DNA of 64,000 nt, taken from positions 1 through 64,000 of the forward strand of contig NZ_JPRD01000024.1 of assembly GCF_000817815.1 (NCBI RefSeq), read 5' to 3'. Under the pieces are notes generated by a model that ran no database searches, was not told the origin of the DNA, and saw nothing but the letters and a program-made list of their open reading frames with translations. This DNA comes from Vibrio owensii CAIM 1854 = LMG 25443. Lineage in GTDB: Bacteria > Pseudomonadota > Gammaproteobacteria > Enterobacterales > Vibrionaceae. The position numbers were made by a program, and so were the translations under genes. Positions 37,562 to 47,270 of this stretch are shown piece after piece. Numbering within the stretch: the first letter of the stretch is position 1; each line of letters opens with the position of its first letter.

Positions 37562-38452
37562 ATGAAACCGATTTTTGGCAGAGGCCCATCTCTGCAATTA
37601 CGTCTGTTTTTTGCTGTCATCGTGTCGGCGAGCTTGATGCTGGCTGATAACCGTCTAGATACGTTTTCCAACGTCCGATACCTATTGAACAGTATGGTTG
37701 CGCCAATTCAATACGCAGCTAATTTGCCTCGTAGCATGTTCGATGGAATGTTCGAGAGTTTAAACACTCGTCAGGCACTGATTGAAGGCAATCGCAGTTT
37801 GAAGCGAGAAGTGCTTCGCCTGAAGAGCGAGCTGATCTTGCTCGACCAATATAAAGAAGAAAACCAACGCCTGCGTAAACTGCTCGGCTCTTCATTCGTC
37901 CGTGACGAAAAGAAAGTCGTCACAGAAGTGATGGCTGTCGACACCTCGCCGTATCGCCACCAAGTGGTGATTGATAAAGGTCGTATTGATGGTGTTTACG
38001 TTGGTCAGCCTGTTATTAACGAGAAAGGCATCGTTGGTCAGGTAACGTTTGTTGCAGCGCACAACGCACGCGTGTTGTTGCTAACAGACGCGAAAAACGC
38101 GATTCCTGTTCAAGTGATTCGTAATGATATTCGTGTGATCGCTTCCGGTAATGGTGAAGTGGATGAAATCCAACTGGAACACATCCCAACCAGTACTGAC
38201 ATTCAAGTGGGCGATTTGCTCGTGACGTCGGGTCTCGGTGGTATTTATCCAGAAGGCTACCCAGTTGCAACCGTCACGAATGTCGATCACGATACTCGCC
38301 AAGAGTTTGCATCGATCAAAGCGGAACCTGTGGTTGAGTTTGATCGTCTGCGCTACTTGCTGTTGATCTGGCCGAATGAAGACCGTCAACACAAAGTACT
38401 GCAATCCAATGTCGAAGAAGGTTCAGAGCAAGAGGTAACCGATGGCCAATAG
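37562..38452 (+). CDS. mreC: Rod-shape protein MreC
   Basis: 296 residues: a membrane helix at about 12-30, a periplasmic coiled coil (about 65-110), and two beta-barrel subdomains (about 120-275; VIDKGRIDGVYVGQPVIN and LLVTSGLGGIYPEGYPV). Links MreB to the wall synthases. The C-terminal tail is acidic. It overlaps mreD by eleven bases. Confidence 0.95.
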   Translation: MKPIFGRGPSLQLRLFFAVIVSASLMLADNRLDTFSNVRYLLNSMVAPIQYAANLPRSMFDGMFESLNTRQALIEGNRSLKREVLRLKSELILLDQYKEENQRLRKLLGSSFVRDEKKVVTEVMAVDTSPYRHQVVIDKGRIDGVYVGQPVINEKGIVGQVTFVAAHNARVLLLTDAKNAIPVQVIRNDIRVIASGNGEVDEIQLEHIPTSTDIQVGDLLVTSGLGGIYPEGYPVATVTNVDHDTRQEFASIKAEPVVEFDRLRYLLLIWPNEDRQHKVLQSNVEEGSEQEVTDGQ

Positions 38453-38930
38453 TGTATTTAGAAGCCGAATGGTCATCGGCGTTAGCTTCTTTGTTGCGCT
38501 AGTCTTACAAACTATTCCATGGCCGGGCGTGCTCGATTTGCTGCGTCCGTCATGGCTATTTCTAGTGGCCTGTTACTGGGTGTTGGCATTGCCTCACCGT
38601 GTTAACGTCGGTACCGCTTTGATCTTAGGTTTATTGTGGGACATATTGATTGGTTCTACGCTCGGTATCCGAGGGATGATGATGTCGATCATTATCTACT
38701 TAGTAGCCTTGAATTTCTTGGTGATCCGTAACATGGCATTGTGGCAACAATCTATCTTGATTGCCTTTTTTACCGTGCTACTGGAACTTCTTATATTCTG
38801 TGGGGAATATTTGAACCAAGACGTAGTATTTAATCCATTATCTCTGTGGACTGCGGCAATAAACTGTATACTTTGGCCATGGATGTTTTTACTTATGCGA
38901 CGCGTCCGTCGCGCATGGCACGTAAGGTAG
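38442..38930 (+). CDS. mreD: Rod-shape protein MreD
   Basis: 162 residues, almost all in five to six membrane helices. GLLWDILIGSTLGIRG is the conserved family core. Partner of MreC in the elongasome. Overlap with mreC and a four-base gap to maf show a tight operon. Confidence 0.94.
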   Translation: MANSVFRSRMVIGVSFFVALVLQTIPWPGVLDLLRPSWLFLVACYWVLALPHRVNVGTALILGLLWDILIGSTLGIRGMMMSIIIYLVALNFLVIRNMALWQQSILIAFFTVLLELLIFCGEYLNQDVVFNPLSLWTAAINCILWPWMFLLMRRVRRAWHVR

Positions 38931-38934
38931 CGTT

Positions 38935-39504
38935 GTGAAAAAGGGCTTATCCCTCGTTCTCGCATCGGGTTCTCCGAGAAGAAAAGAGTTGCTTGCTCAA
39001 TTAGGTTATGACTTTGATATTGTGCTTCCTGATATAGAGGAAGCCAAACAAGACCACGAGCAAGCAAAAGACTATGTTTTGCGTCTCTCTCTGGAAAAAG
39101 CTCAAGCAGGCTTAGCGATGGCTAAGCCTGATTCCGTTGTATTGGGCTCAGATACCGTGGTGGTATGCGATAACCACGTATTAGAGAAACCTAAAAATTT
39201 CGAAGATTCAAAACGCATGCTCAGCAATTTATCGGGTCGTCAGCATCAAGTGATGACCGCGGTGAGCGTCGTATCAAAAGAACAACAACATTCAGTGGTC
39301 GTTATCACTGACGTGTGGTTCAAAACACTGACTGAAGAAGAAATAGAACGATACTGGCAGTCAGGCGAACCATGCGATAAAGCTGGAAGTTATGGTATTC
39401 AAGGACTCGGTGGGCGTTTCGTCACCCGAATCGAAGGCAGTTATCACGCCGTAGTAGGCTTACCTTTGTTCGAAACCGATCAGCTAATTCAAGAATTTTT
39501 ATAA
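38935..39504 (+). CDS. maf: Maf-family nucleotide pyrophosphatase (YhdE type)
   Basis: 189 residues. The N-terminal LASGSPRRKELLAQLG is the Maf signature, LGSDTVV carries the catalytic Asp, and SYGIQGLGG another conserved stretch. The YhdE branch hydrolyses dTTP, UTP and related modified nucleotides to monophosphates, acting as house cleaner. GTG start four bases after mreD. Assignment to the YhdE rather than the YceF branch rests on the mreD-maf-rng context. Confidence 0.9.
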   Translation: MKKGLSLVLASGSPRRKELLAQLGYDFDIVLPDIEEAKQDHEQAKDYVLRLSLEKAQAGLAMAKPDSVVLGSDTVVVCDNHVLEKPKNFEDSKRMLSNLSGRQHQVMTAVSVVSKEQQHSVVVITDVWFKTLTEEEIERYWQSGEPCDKAGSYGIQGLGGRFVTRIEGSYHAVVGLPLFETDQLIQEFL

Positions 39505-39522
39505 TTGTTTTGAGGTGTGCAC

Positions 39523-40992
39523 ATGAGTGCAGAATTGCTGCTAAACGTGACCCCGAGTGAAACTCGTGTGGCCATGATTGAAGGTGGAGTACTACAAGAA
39601 GTTCATATAGAACGTGAATCACGCCGTGGCATTGTGGGCAATATCTACAAAGGCAAAGTGAGCCGAGTATTGCCAGGCATGCAAGCGGCGTTTGTTGATA
39701 TTGGTCTTGATAAAGCGGCGTTCTTACACGCATCAGATATCGTTCCACACACCGAATGTGTGGCAGAAAACGAAAAGCAACAATTCCAAGTACGTGATAT
39801 TTCTGAATTGGTTCGCCAAGGTCAGGACATCGTTGTGCAAGTGGTGAAAGATCCTCTGGGCACTAAAGGCGCACGTCTTACAACCGATATCACCTTGCCA
39901 TCACGTTATCTTGTCTTTATGCCGGGTGCTAGTCACGTCGGTGTCTCTCAGCGTATTGAAAGTGAAACAGAACGCGAGCGTTTAAAGAAAGTTGTCAATC
40001 ACTACTGTGATGAGCATGGCGGCTTCATCATTCGTACTGCCGCAGAAGGTGCAGACGAAAAAGAGCTTTCTCAAGATGCGGCATTTTTGAAGCGTTTATG
40101 GCTGAAAGTCATGGAGCGTCGCTCGAAATATAAAACGCGTTCCACCTTGTACGGTGAGCTAGGTTTAGCCCAGCGAATTCTACGTGATTTTGTTGGCACT
40201 GAGCTTGACAAAATCATGGTCGACTCTCGCCTTGAATACGAGAATCTGAAAGAGTTTACCTCTGAATATGTGCCAGAGTTGACTGAGAAGCTTGAACTGT
40301 ACGAAGGCGATAAGCCTATCTTCGATATGTACGACACAGAGAACGAAATCCAACGCTCTCTGGAACGCAAAGTCGAGCTTAAGTCCGGCGGCTATCTGAT
40401 CATCGATCAAACGGAAGCCATGACTACGGTCGACATCAATACCGGCGCGTTTGTTGGCCGTCGCAATCTAGAAGAAACCATCTTCAATACCAACGTTGAA
40501 GCGACACAAGCAATCGCACGTCAACTTCGTCTGCGTAACCTTGGTGGCATCATCATTATCGACTTTATCGATATGGCATCGGATGAACACCGTAAGCGCG
40601 TTCTAAGCTCTCTTGAAGCTGCACTATCAAAAGACCGAGTGAAAACCAACATTAATGGTTTTACTCAACTAGGCTTAGTGGAGATGACTCGTAAGCGCAC
40701 GCGCGAAAGTATTGAACATATCCTGTGTTCAAGCTGTCCTACTTGTGAAGGTCGCGGCAGCGTGAAGACTGTCGAAACGGTGTGTTACGAGATCTTGCGT
40801 GAAATTACCCGTGTTAACCGTGCTTACGATGCAGACAACTTTGTTGTGTACGCGTCACCGTACGTTGCGGAGACACTACTGGGTGATGAATCACACGCAC
40901 TGGCTGAACTCGAAGTATTTATTGGTAAGCAAGTTCGTATTCAAGCTGAACCCCTGTACATTCAGGAGCAGTTTGACGTCGTCATGATGTAA
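39523..40992 (+). CDS. rng: Ribonuclease G
   Basis: 489 residues, very close to E. coli RNase G throughout. S1 RNA-binding domain at about 35-125 (IYKGKVSRVLPGMQAAFVDI), RNase E/G core with DINTGAF and IIIDFIDM around the catalytic Asp pair, and zinc-link CSSCPTCEGRG (about 408-418). Matures the 5' end of 16S rRNA and takes part in mRNA decay. ATG 39523 has GAGGTG upstream; a GTG two codons earlier is in frame. Confidence 0.97.
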   Translation: MSAELLLNVTPSETRVAMIEGGVLQEVHIERESRRGIVGNIYKGKVSRVLPGMQAAFVDIGLDKAAFLHASDIVPHTECVAENEKQQFQVRDISELVRQGQDIVVQVVKDPLGTKGARLTTDITLPSRYLVFMPGASHVGVSQRIESETERERLKKVVNHYCDEHGGFIIRTAAEGADEKELSQDAAFLKRLWLKVMERRSKYKTRSTLYGELGLAQRILRDFVGTELDKIMVDSRLEYENLKEFTSEYVPELTEKLELYEGDKPIFDMYDTENEIQRSLERKVELKSGGYLIIDQTEAMTTVDINTGAFVGRRNLEETIFNTNVEATQAIARQLRLRNLGGIIIIDFIDMASDEHRKRVLSSLEAALSKDRVKTNINGFTQLGLVEMTRKRTRESIEHILCSSCPTCEGRGSVKTVETVCYEILREITRVNRAYDADNFVVYASPYVAETLLGDESHALAELEVFIGKQVRIQAEPLYIQEQFDVVMM

Positions 40993-41003
40993 TTGGAAAA
41001 TTT

Positions 41004-44000
41004 GTGAATTCTGGTTTTAACCGTTTCGGGCGTTTCTGCGCGTGGACTTTAGTTACTCTGTTGGTGCTTCTGGCCATCTTAGTAACCACACTGCGCGTAG
41101 CATTGCCACAACTTAACCACTTCCAAGATGAGATCAAAACCTGGGTCAAGCAAGGCACAGGTTTTGACTTTTCTATCACCAGCGTTGCTGGTTCTTGGCG
41201 TAACAGCCATCCCTCTATCGCCCTGCAAGGTTTAGAAGCGAATCTGCCTAATAACCAAGACGCTCGCTTTGCAGTGGATGAAATCCATATTGAATTCGAT
41301 TTGATTCAATCTCTTCTGAGTTTTAAACCAGTTGTTGCTGATTTAACGATCGATGATTTAGCGTTAGACATCCGCACCGTCGACCTTTTGTCGAAATCAG
41401 AAAGCAAAGAGCCGCAAGCGAATGTCAGCAAAAATGAAACCAAGCTGATAGACCAATTAGACTCCTTGTTGCTGCGTCAGTTTGAAGACTTCACCATCAC
41501 AGATTCTCGCATTTGGTATAAATCCGTTTCAGGCGAAACACGCCGTTTGGACATCGAGCAATTACGTTGGAGTAACCAAGGTAAGCACCATTTAGCTGAG
41601 GGCACGGTAAGCATTGCGGACGCCAGTCTCAACTCATTGTTAGTACGTGCTAACTTCAAAGATTACGGTTCGCTGCGTGATGTGTCGGGTGAGTTTTACG
41701 TCAGTGCGAAAGACGTCTCGGTAACGCCTTGGCTAACCACTTACATGCAAGATGAGTCTGGCGTTGAGTCAGGCAAAGTCAGCTTAAACACTTGGCTGAC
41801 TCTTGAGCGCAGCCAACCAAGTTATGCTTATGTTGACTTACAACCTTCCGAGTTAGTGTGGGACGAAAATGGCCGTCATGATCTGTTATTAGAGTCTGGC
41901 ATTTTCAAGCTGTCTCCTGATAAAGAGGGCTGGAAAGTAAATGGCCACTCACTGCAAATCCGCACCGATGACAGACCATGGCCAGAATTGGATGTCGCCT
42001 TTGATTGGCAACCGGATGGTTGGCTACTCAACCTTTCCCAATTAGATATTGAAGCGTTAACACCACTGGTTAAGTTGGCGCCAAAGTCTGAGTCCACTAC
42101 CGATTTACTCAACAAGTTGGCACCAAAAGGACGAGTGGAAGACATTCGTCTATCGATGAATGGCGGCTTAGATACCTTGCGTTACTCTGCTGAGTTAGAT
42201 GAACTGGGTTTAACACAATGGGAACTGCTTCCTGGCTTTAGTCATGTGCAAGGTAAAGTATCGGGTAACTTAGAACAGGCGAAAGCGAAAGTTACCGTTA
42301 TTGATGATGTCTTCCCTTATGGGGATGTGTTCCAAGCGCCACTGAACATTAAGCAAGGTGAAGTTGACATCATTTGGCAGCAAGATGAAGATGGCTGGCG
42401 TTTGTGGTCCGATAAAGTGACGGCGGCGACACCTGACTTACAAGTGCTGGGCGCATTCCGCCTCGATTTCCCGAAAGAGCAAAGCCCATTTCTGTCGTTT
42501 TATGCCGAAGCTGACCTCTACAACGCAGGTGAAACATGGCGCTACCTTCCGACTTTAGCGCTTGGGCAAGATCTCACGGATTACCTATCTACCGCGATTC
42601 AAGGTGGTAAGGTCAATACCGCAAAACTGCTTTGGTATGGCGAGTTGGCCGACTTCCCATACAAAGAGCATAACGGCATGTTCCAAGCATGGGTTGGATT
42701 GAAGAACGCGAAGTTCAGCTTTGACACTGCTTGGCCGACCATCACAGATTTACAGCTCGATTTGTTGTTTGAAAACGACGCCATGTACCTAGATTCAAAG
42801 TCTGCCACGTTAAATGGCGTGAAAGCGAAGCGAATCACGGGACGCATTCCGGAGCTTGCAGAAGATGGCCATATTGAAATCGAAGCCAAGGCCAGCGCTC
42901 CGGGTAATGAAGTTCGCGACTACATGATGGCAACGCCACTGGTTGACTCTGTTGGTGCTGCCTTGACCGCGCTGCAAGTCAGTGGTCCGGTATATTCTGA
43001 GTTCCAACTGAACATCCCATTTGATTCAGACCGAGATGCGAGAGCTTGGGGGTATGCCGATCTTAAAAACAATCGCGTAGATATCGATGCGCCGCCTATG
43101 ACGTTAGAAAATGCGACTGGGCGTATTAGATTCGATAACGATGTAGTGACCACATCTGGCTTGTCAGCGGAACTGTTGAAGCAACCAATCTCACTGGATT
43201 TCCGAGGTGAGAACGCTGAGCAAGGCTATAACGTGACCATCAACACCCTTGGTGATTGGGAAGTGGATCCACTTAAACCTTACCTTGGCGAGCGTTGGTT
43301 AAGTTTGGTTTCTGGTCATGCGCCGTGGCAAATGGACATCGACTTACAACTTAATGATGTCGGCTTTACCTACCAAGTCGATGTGCTTGCTCAACTTAGT
43401 CAGCTCGCGAGCGAATACCCATATCCATTGGCGAAAAAACGCGGTGAGAAAGGGCAAGCGAAACTGCAAGCTTCTGGCAACCAAGAAAGCATCTCGGCTC
43501 GATTACAAATCCCTAATGCGAAGTACCAGACGGAAATCGATATCTCTGGCGATGTACCTCTGCTAACCGCGACTAACCTGGTTATTGGCAATGGTGGCTT
43601 CAAGATAAGCCCAGTTGTGGGGCATGATGCTTCGATTCGTTTAGATGATTTGAGCCTCGATAAGTGGGCGGACTTAATGCACGTTCCACAAAGTACGACG
43701 CAATCGGTATTGTCGAGTATGAAAACGCCGACGATTCCCTTGCCAACGCGCGTCAGTATGGATGTGCAAAACCTAGAGCTCGGTGGTATTGAGTTCCACG
43801 ACGTCGACTTAAATGCGCGTAAGAAGAACCTAAGTTGGCAGCTTGAAGTCGATAGCCAAGAGGTGAAAGGTAAAGCCAATTACCTCAAACCATATGATCT
43901 GTCTGTTTCATTGGATCACCTGCACTTGTACATTCCGGGTTTCGATGAGATGACCAAGGAGCGTAGTTCTCTGTTTGCTAGCGAAGATCAAACGGCGCCA

Positions 44001-44882
44001 CTTATCTCAAACTTTGACCGTAAGTTCCATGCAGAGATGCCAAACTTAACGCTGAGCATCGATGATTTTTGGCTGCAAGGTTACAAGGTCGGTAAGGTGA
44101 ACGTGGATGTTGAACGTGGCAACAACCGACTTGAATGGAAGAATGTAAACTTTAGTAGTGGCCAGAACCGCGTTGATATGAGTGGTTGGTGGGAGCTGAC
44201 GAAAGAACGCAGTCATTCAAACCTGACCATGAAAGTAAAAGGTGAAAACAACAGTGATTTAATGGAGCGATTTGGTATCACTTCAGGTATCCAGCAAGCA
44301 CCGTTTGAAATCAATGCCAACCTTGATTGGGATGGTGCGCCTTGGTCGATGAAAACGCAAAGCTTGCAAGGGGATGTCTCTACCGAGTTTGGTAAAGGCG
44401 TGATCACCGAAGTGAGTGGCGCGGCGCGATTACTGGGTCTGTTTAGTCTTGATTCGATCATCCGTAAGATGCAGCTCGACTTTACTGACGTGTTCGACAA
44501 AGGGATGGCATTTAACTCAATTACGGGTACAGGCAAAATCCAAGATGGTGTGTTTATTACCAACGATATTGTGATGGATGCGTTAGCCGGTGAGATGAAG
44601 ATCCGCGGCATTGCCAATATGAACACTCGTTTGGTGGATGCCGAGGTGAACTTCACTCCGGATATTACTTCGGGTTTGCCTATGTTGACGGCCTTTGCGG
44701 TAGCGCCTCAAACGGCATTGTATGTTCTGGCGATTTCGACGGTTATCTCTCCTGTAGTGGAAGTCTTTACACAGGTAAACTACGAAGTGAAAGGCCCTCT
44801 GGATTCACCTACCGTAAAAGAGATTTCGCGAAGCAAAGGTGAATACAAGTTGCCAGAAAAACTGCGTGAGCAAGCGAAGTAA
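41004..44882 (+). CDS. yhdP: AsmA-like lipid-transport protein YhdP
   Basis: 1292 residues with an N-terminal membrane helix (about 12-32) and a long beta-rich periplasmic body: the TIGR02099/AsmA-like family. In E. coli YhdP, TamB and YdbH together carry phospholipids to the outer membrane. The C-terminal LSAVAPQ-like stretch (TAFAVAPQTALYVLAIST) is a second hydrophobic segment typical of the family. GTG start, eleven bases after rng. The gene order rng-yhdP-tldD is the same in E. coli, apart from the nitrilase gene inserted here. Confidence 0.92.
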   Translation: MNSGFNRFGRFCAWTLVTLLVLLAILVTTLRVALPQLNHFQDEIKTWVKQGTGFDFSITSVAGSWRNSHPSIALQGLEANLPNNQDARFAVDEIHIEFDLIQSLLSFKPVVADLTIDDLALDIRTVDLLSKSESKEPQANVSKNETKLIDQLDSLLLRQFEDFTITDSRIWYKSVSGETRRLDIEQLRWSNQGKHHLAEGTVSIADASLNSLLVRANFKDYGSLRDVSGEFYVSAKDVSVTPWLTTYMQDESGVESGKVSLNTWLTLERSQPSYAYVDLQPSELVWDENGRHDLLLESGIFKLSPDKEGWKVNGHSLQIRTDDRPWPELDVAFDWQPDGWLLNLSQLDIEALTPLVKLAPKSESTTDLLNKLAPKGRVEDIRLSMNGGLDTLRYSAELDELGLTQWELLPGFSHVQGKVSGNLEQAKAKVTVIDDVFPYGDVFQAPLNIKQGEVDIIWQQDEDGWRLWSDKVTAATPDLQVLGAFRLDFPKEQSPFLSFYAEADLYNAGETWRYLPTLALGQDLTDYLSTAIQGGKVNTAKLLWYGELADFPYKEHNGMFQAWVGLKNAKFSFDTAWPTITDLQLDLLFENDAMYLDSKSATLNGVKAKRITGRIPELAEDGHIEIEAKASAPGNEVRDYMMATPLVDSVGAALTALQVSGPVYSEFQLNIPFDSDRDARAWGYADLKNNRVDIDAPPMTLENATGRIRFDNDVVTTSGLSAELLKQPISLDFRGENAEQGYNVTINTLGDWEVDPLKPYLGERWLSLVSGHAPWQMDIDLQLNDVGFTYQVDVLAQLSQLASEYPYPLAKKRGEKGQAKLQASGNQESISARLQIPNAKYQTEIDISGDVPLLTATNLVIGNGGFKISPVVGHDASIRLDDLSLDKWADLMHVPQSTTQSVLSSMKTPTIPLPTRVSMDVQNLELGGIEFHDVDLNARKKNLSWQLEVDSQEVKGKANYLKPYDLSVSLDHLHLYIPGFDEMTKERSSLFASEDQTAPLISNFDRKFHAEMPNLTLSIDDFWLQGYKVGKVNVDVERGNNRLEWKNVNFSSGQNRVDMSGWWELTKERSHSNLTMKVKGENNSDLMERFGITSGIQQAPFEINANLDWDGAPWSMKTQSLQGDVSTEFGKGVITEVSGAARLLGLFSLDSIIRKMQLDFTDVFDKGMAFNSITGTGKIQDGVFITNDIVMDALAGEMKIRGIANMNTRLVDAEVNFTPDITSGLPMLTAFAVAPQTALYVLAISTVISPVVEVFTQVNYEVKGPLDSPTVKEISRSKGEYKLPEKLREQAK

Positions 44883-44921
44883 TTACGCGGTCAGCCTTCT
44901 GACGAACAAGGAATTGAATAC

Positions 44922-45743
44922 ATGGAACGTGTTGGCATCATTCAAATGACATCGGGTCCAGATATCGAGCAGAATCTGGACTTCATTGCCAAGCAATGTG
45001 CATTGGCTGCTGAGCAAGGTGTGAAGCTGGTTGTGACACCAGAAAATACCACACAATTTGCCAACCGAGAGGCGTATCACCAGAACGCAGAAACTTTGGG
45101 TGACGGTCCGACTCAACAGCGCTTATCTGAGGTCGCACAGCACAACCAACTGACTTTAATCGTGGGCAGCATGCCGATTCGTACTGAACAAGGTGTGACT
45201 ACCACGACATTGGTTTTCTCACCGCAAGGCGAGTGTATTGCTCACTACGATAAGCTGCATATGTTTGATGTGGATGTCGCTGACGGGCACGGCAGTTATC
45301 GCGAGTCGGATACTTTTACCGCTGGCAATCGCATCGTGACGGCAGAGACCAATATTGGTACGGTAGGGTTAAGTATTTGCTACGACGTACGCTTTCCTGA
45401 ATTGTTTAAAGCGCTACGCTTAGCAGGAGCACAAGTTATTGTGGTGCCTGCTGCGTTTACCGCGGTGACGGGACAAGCGCATTGGGAAGTATTGCTTCGA
45501 GCGCGTGCGATTGAAACCCAATGTTGGATTCTAGCCTGCGGACAAACGGGGACGCATCCGTGTGGTCGCCAAACTTGGGGACACTCCATGGTGATTGACC
45601 CTTGGGGGCGCGTTCACCAACAATTGAATGACCAAGTAGGATTGCTGGTGGCCGAGATAGATTTGTCACACAACCAGCAAGTAAGGCAGAATATGCCGCT
45701 GACTCAACACAGTCGCTTTCAAAATGAATTGAAACGGAAATAA
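44922..45743 (+). CDS. Nitrilase-family amidase (Nit1/Nit2-like)
   Basis: 273 residues with the full carbon-nitrogen hydrolase triad: Glu41 (VTPENT), Lys111 (YDKLHMFDV) and Cys153 ([13 protein letters not shown]). The sequence around the Lys and Cys is closest to the Nit family that clears deaminated glutathione, a by-product of transaminases; that substrate is inferred from family only. Alternatives are omega-amidase or another small amide. It sits 39 bases after yhdP and eleven before tldD, within the same run of genes. Confidence 0.87.
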   Translation: MERVGIIQMTSGPDIEQNLDFIAKQCALAAEQGVKLVVTPENTTQFANREAYHQNAETLGDGPTQQRLSEVAQHNQLTLIVGSMPIRTEQGVTTTTLVFSPQGECIAHYDKLHMFDVDVADGHGSYRESDTFTAGNRIVTAETNIGTVGLSICYDVRFPELFKALRLAGAQVIVVPAAFTAVTGQAHWEVLLRARAIETQCWILACGQTGTHPCGRQTWGHSMVIDPWGRVHQQLNDQVGLLVAEIDLSHNQQVRQNMPLTQHSRFQNELKRK

Positions 45744-45754
45744 AAGAGCTAACT

Positions 45755-47200
45755 ATGAGCATAAACCAAATAGAACAGGCACTCCTTGCCCCAAACGGTC
45801 TGACAGAGCAAGACATCGCTGACACACTAGCGAGCATTGCGACGCGCCAGATCGATTATGCGGACATTTACTTTCAGTCCAGCTGGCACGAGTCTCTGGT
45901 TCTAGAAGACAGCATCATTAAAGATGGCTCTTTCAATATTGACTGTGGTGTCGGTGTACGAGCAGTCACAGGCGAAAAAACCGGTTTCGCCTATTCAGAC
46001 CAAATTCAACTAGACGGTTTGAAGCAAAGTGCGATTGCAGCGCGTGGTATTGCGCAGCAAGGCCAAAATGGCAAAGTGCACGCATTCAAACGTTCTGATA
46101 ACCAAGCTTACTACGGTGCGGTAAACCCACTAGCAAGCTGGGAAAAGCAACAAAAAACCGAACTGTTGTTGTCTCTAGATGCGTACATTCGTACCAAAGA
46201 GCCAATGATCAAAGAAGTATCGATCAGCATCAGTGGTGTCCATGAGCAAATGTTGGTTGCTGCAACCGACGGTACTTACGCTGGTGATATCCGCCCGCTT
46301 GTCCGTCTTTCAATCAGTGTTCTTGCTGAAAAAGGCGATCGTCGTGAACGCGGCAGCGCTGGTGGCGGTGGTCGTTTCGGTTACGACTTCTTCCTATCTG
46401 AAACGAACGGCGTGAAACAAGCCTTCCAATTCGCTGATGAAGCGATTCGTATGGCGCTAGTGAATCTAGAAGCAGAAGCAGCACCTGCAGGCATGATGCC
46501 TGTGGTACTTGGTTCTGGTTGGCCGGGTGTATTGCTGCACGAAGCGGTAGGTCACGGTTTAGAGGGGGACTTCAACCGTAAAGAGTCTTCCGTATTCTCT
46601 GGCAAGATGGGTGAGCAAGTGACATCTCCACTTTGTACTATCGTGGATGATGGCACGCTAAAAGACCTACGCGGCTCATTGAACGTCGATGATGAAGGTG
46701 TGAACGGTCAGTACAACACACTTATCGAAAATGGTGTGCTTAAGGGCTACATGCAAGATAAGTTGAACGCACGCCTAATGGGTGTGAATCCTACAGGTAA
46801 CGGTCGTCGTGAGTCTTACGCACATCTACCAATGCCACGTATGACCAACACTTACATGCTGCCGGGTGAGCACACGCCAGAAGAGATCATCTCTACAGTG
46901 AAGAAAGGTCTGTACGCACCAAACTTCGGGGGCGGTCAGGTGGACATCACTTCTGGTAAGTTCGTGTTCTCTGCATCGGAAGCGTACTTGATTGAAGATG
47001 GCAAAATCACTCGCCCAGTGAAAGGCGCAACGTTGATTGGCTCAGGCATCGAAGCAATGCAGCAAGTTTCTATGGTGGGTAACGACCTAAGCATCGACAG
47101 AGGCGTTGGCGTGTGTGGTAAGGCGGGTCAAAGCGTACCGGTTGGCGTTGGTCAGCCCACATTGAAGCTCGATTCCATCACCGTTGGTGGCACTGAATAA
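45755..47200 (+). CDS. tldD: Metalloprotease subunit TldD
   Basis: 481 residues. Zinc motif HEAVGH at His262-Glu263-His266 in [14 protein letters not shown], and family stretches [17 protein letters not shown] and [10 protein letters not shown]. TldD pairs with TldE (PmbA, found here at 56149-57492) to cut unfolded peptides in a shared cavity, and processes microcin B17 and the antitoxin CcdA in E. coli. TldD holds the active site; PmbA lacks it. Last gene of the mre-rng-yhdP cluster, followed by a strong terminator. Confidence 0.96.
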   Translation: MSINQIEQALLAPNGLTEQDIADTLASIATRQIDYADIYFQSSWHESLVLEDSIIKDGSFNIDCGVGVRAVTGEKTGFAYSDQIQLDGLKQSAIAARGIAQQGQNGKVHAFKRSDNQAYYGAVNPLASWEKQQKTELLLSLDAYIRTKEPMIKEVSISISGVHEQMLVAATDGTYAGDIRPLVRLSISVLAEKGDRRERGSAGGGGRFGYDFFLSETNGVKQAFQFADEAIRMALVNLEAEAAPAGMMPVVLGSGWPGVLLHEAVGHGLEGDFNRKESSVFSGKMGEQVTSPLCTIVDDGTLKDLRGSLNVDDEGVNGQYNTLIENGVLKGYMQDKLNARLMGVNPTGNGRRESYAHLPMPRMTNTYMLPGEHTPEEIISTVKKGLYAPNFGGGQVDITSGKFVFSASEAYLIEDGKITRPVKGATLIGSGIEAMQQVSMVGNDLSIDRGVGVCGKAGQSVPVGVGQPTLKLDSITVGGTE

Positions 47201-47221
47201 ACTTCATCTGAAGCAGAATTA

Positions 47222-47253
47222 AAAAGAGCGCCCATTGAGCGCTCTTTTGTTTT
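47222..47253. terminator. Bidirectional terminator between tldD and the PhoH-type gene
   Basis: AAAAGAGCGC / GCGCTCTTTT (47222-47231, 47239-47248), then TGTTTTT on the plus side and A/T-rich bases on the other. Confidence 0.87.
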
Positions 47254-47270
47254 TAGGAGGAGAGTGTTCG

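Noticed and set aside
43400..43879. Minus-strand ORF of 159 codons inside yhdP
   Set aside because: Shadow of the large yhdP frame, without a ribosome site or recognisable motif.
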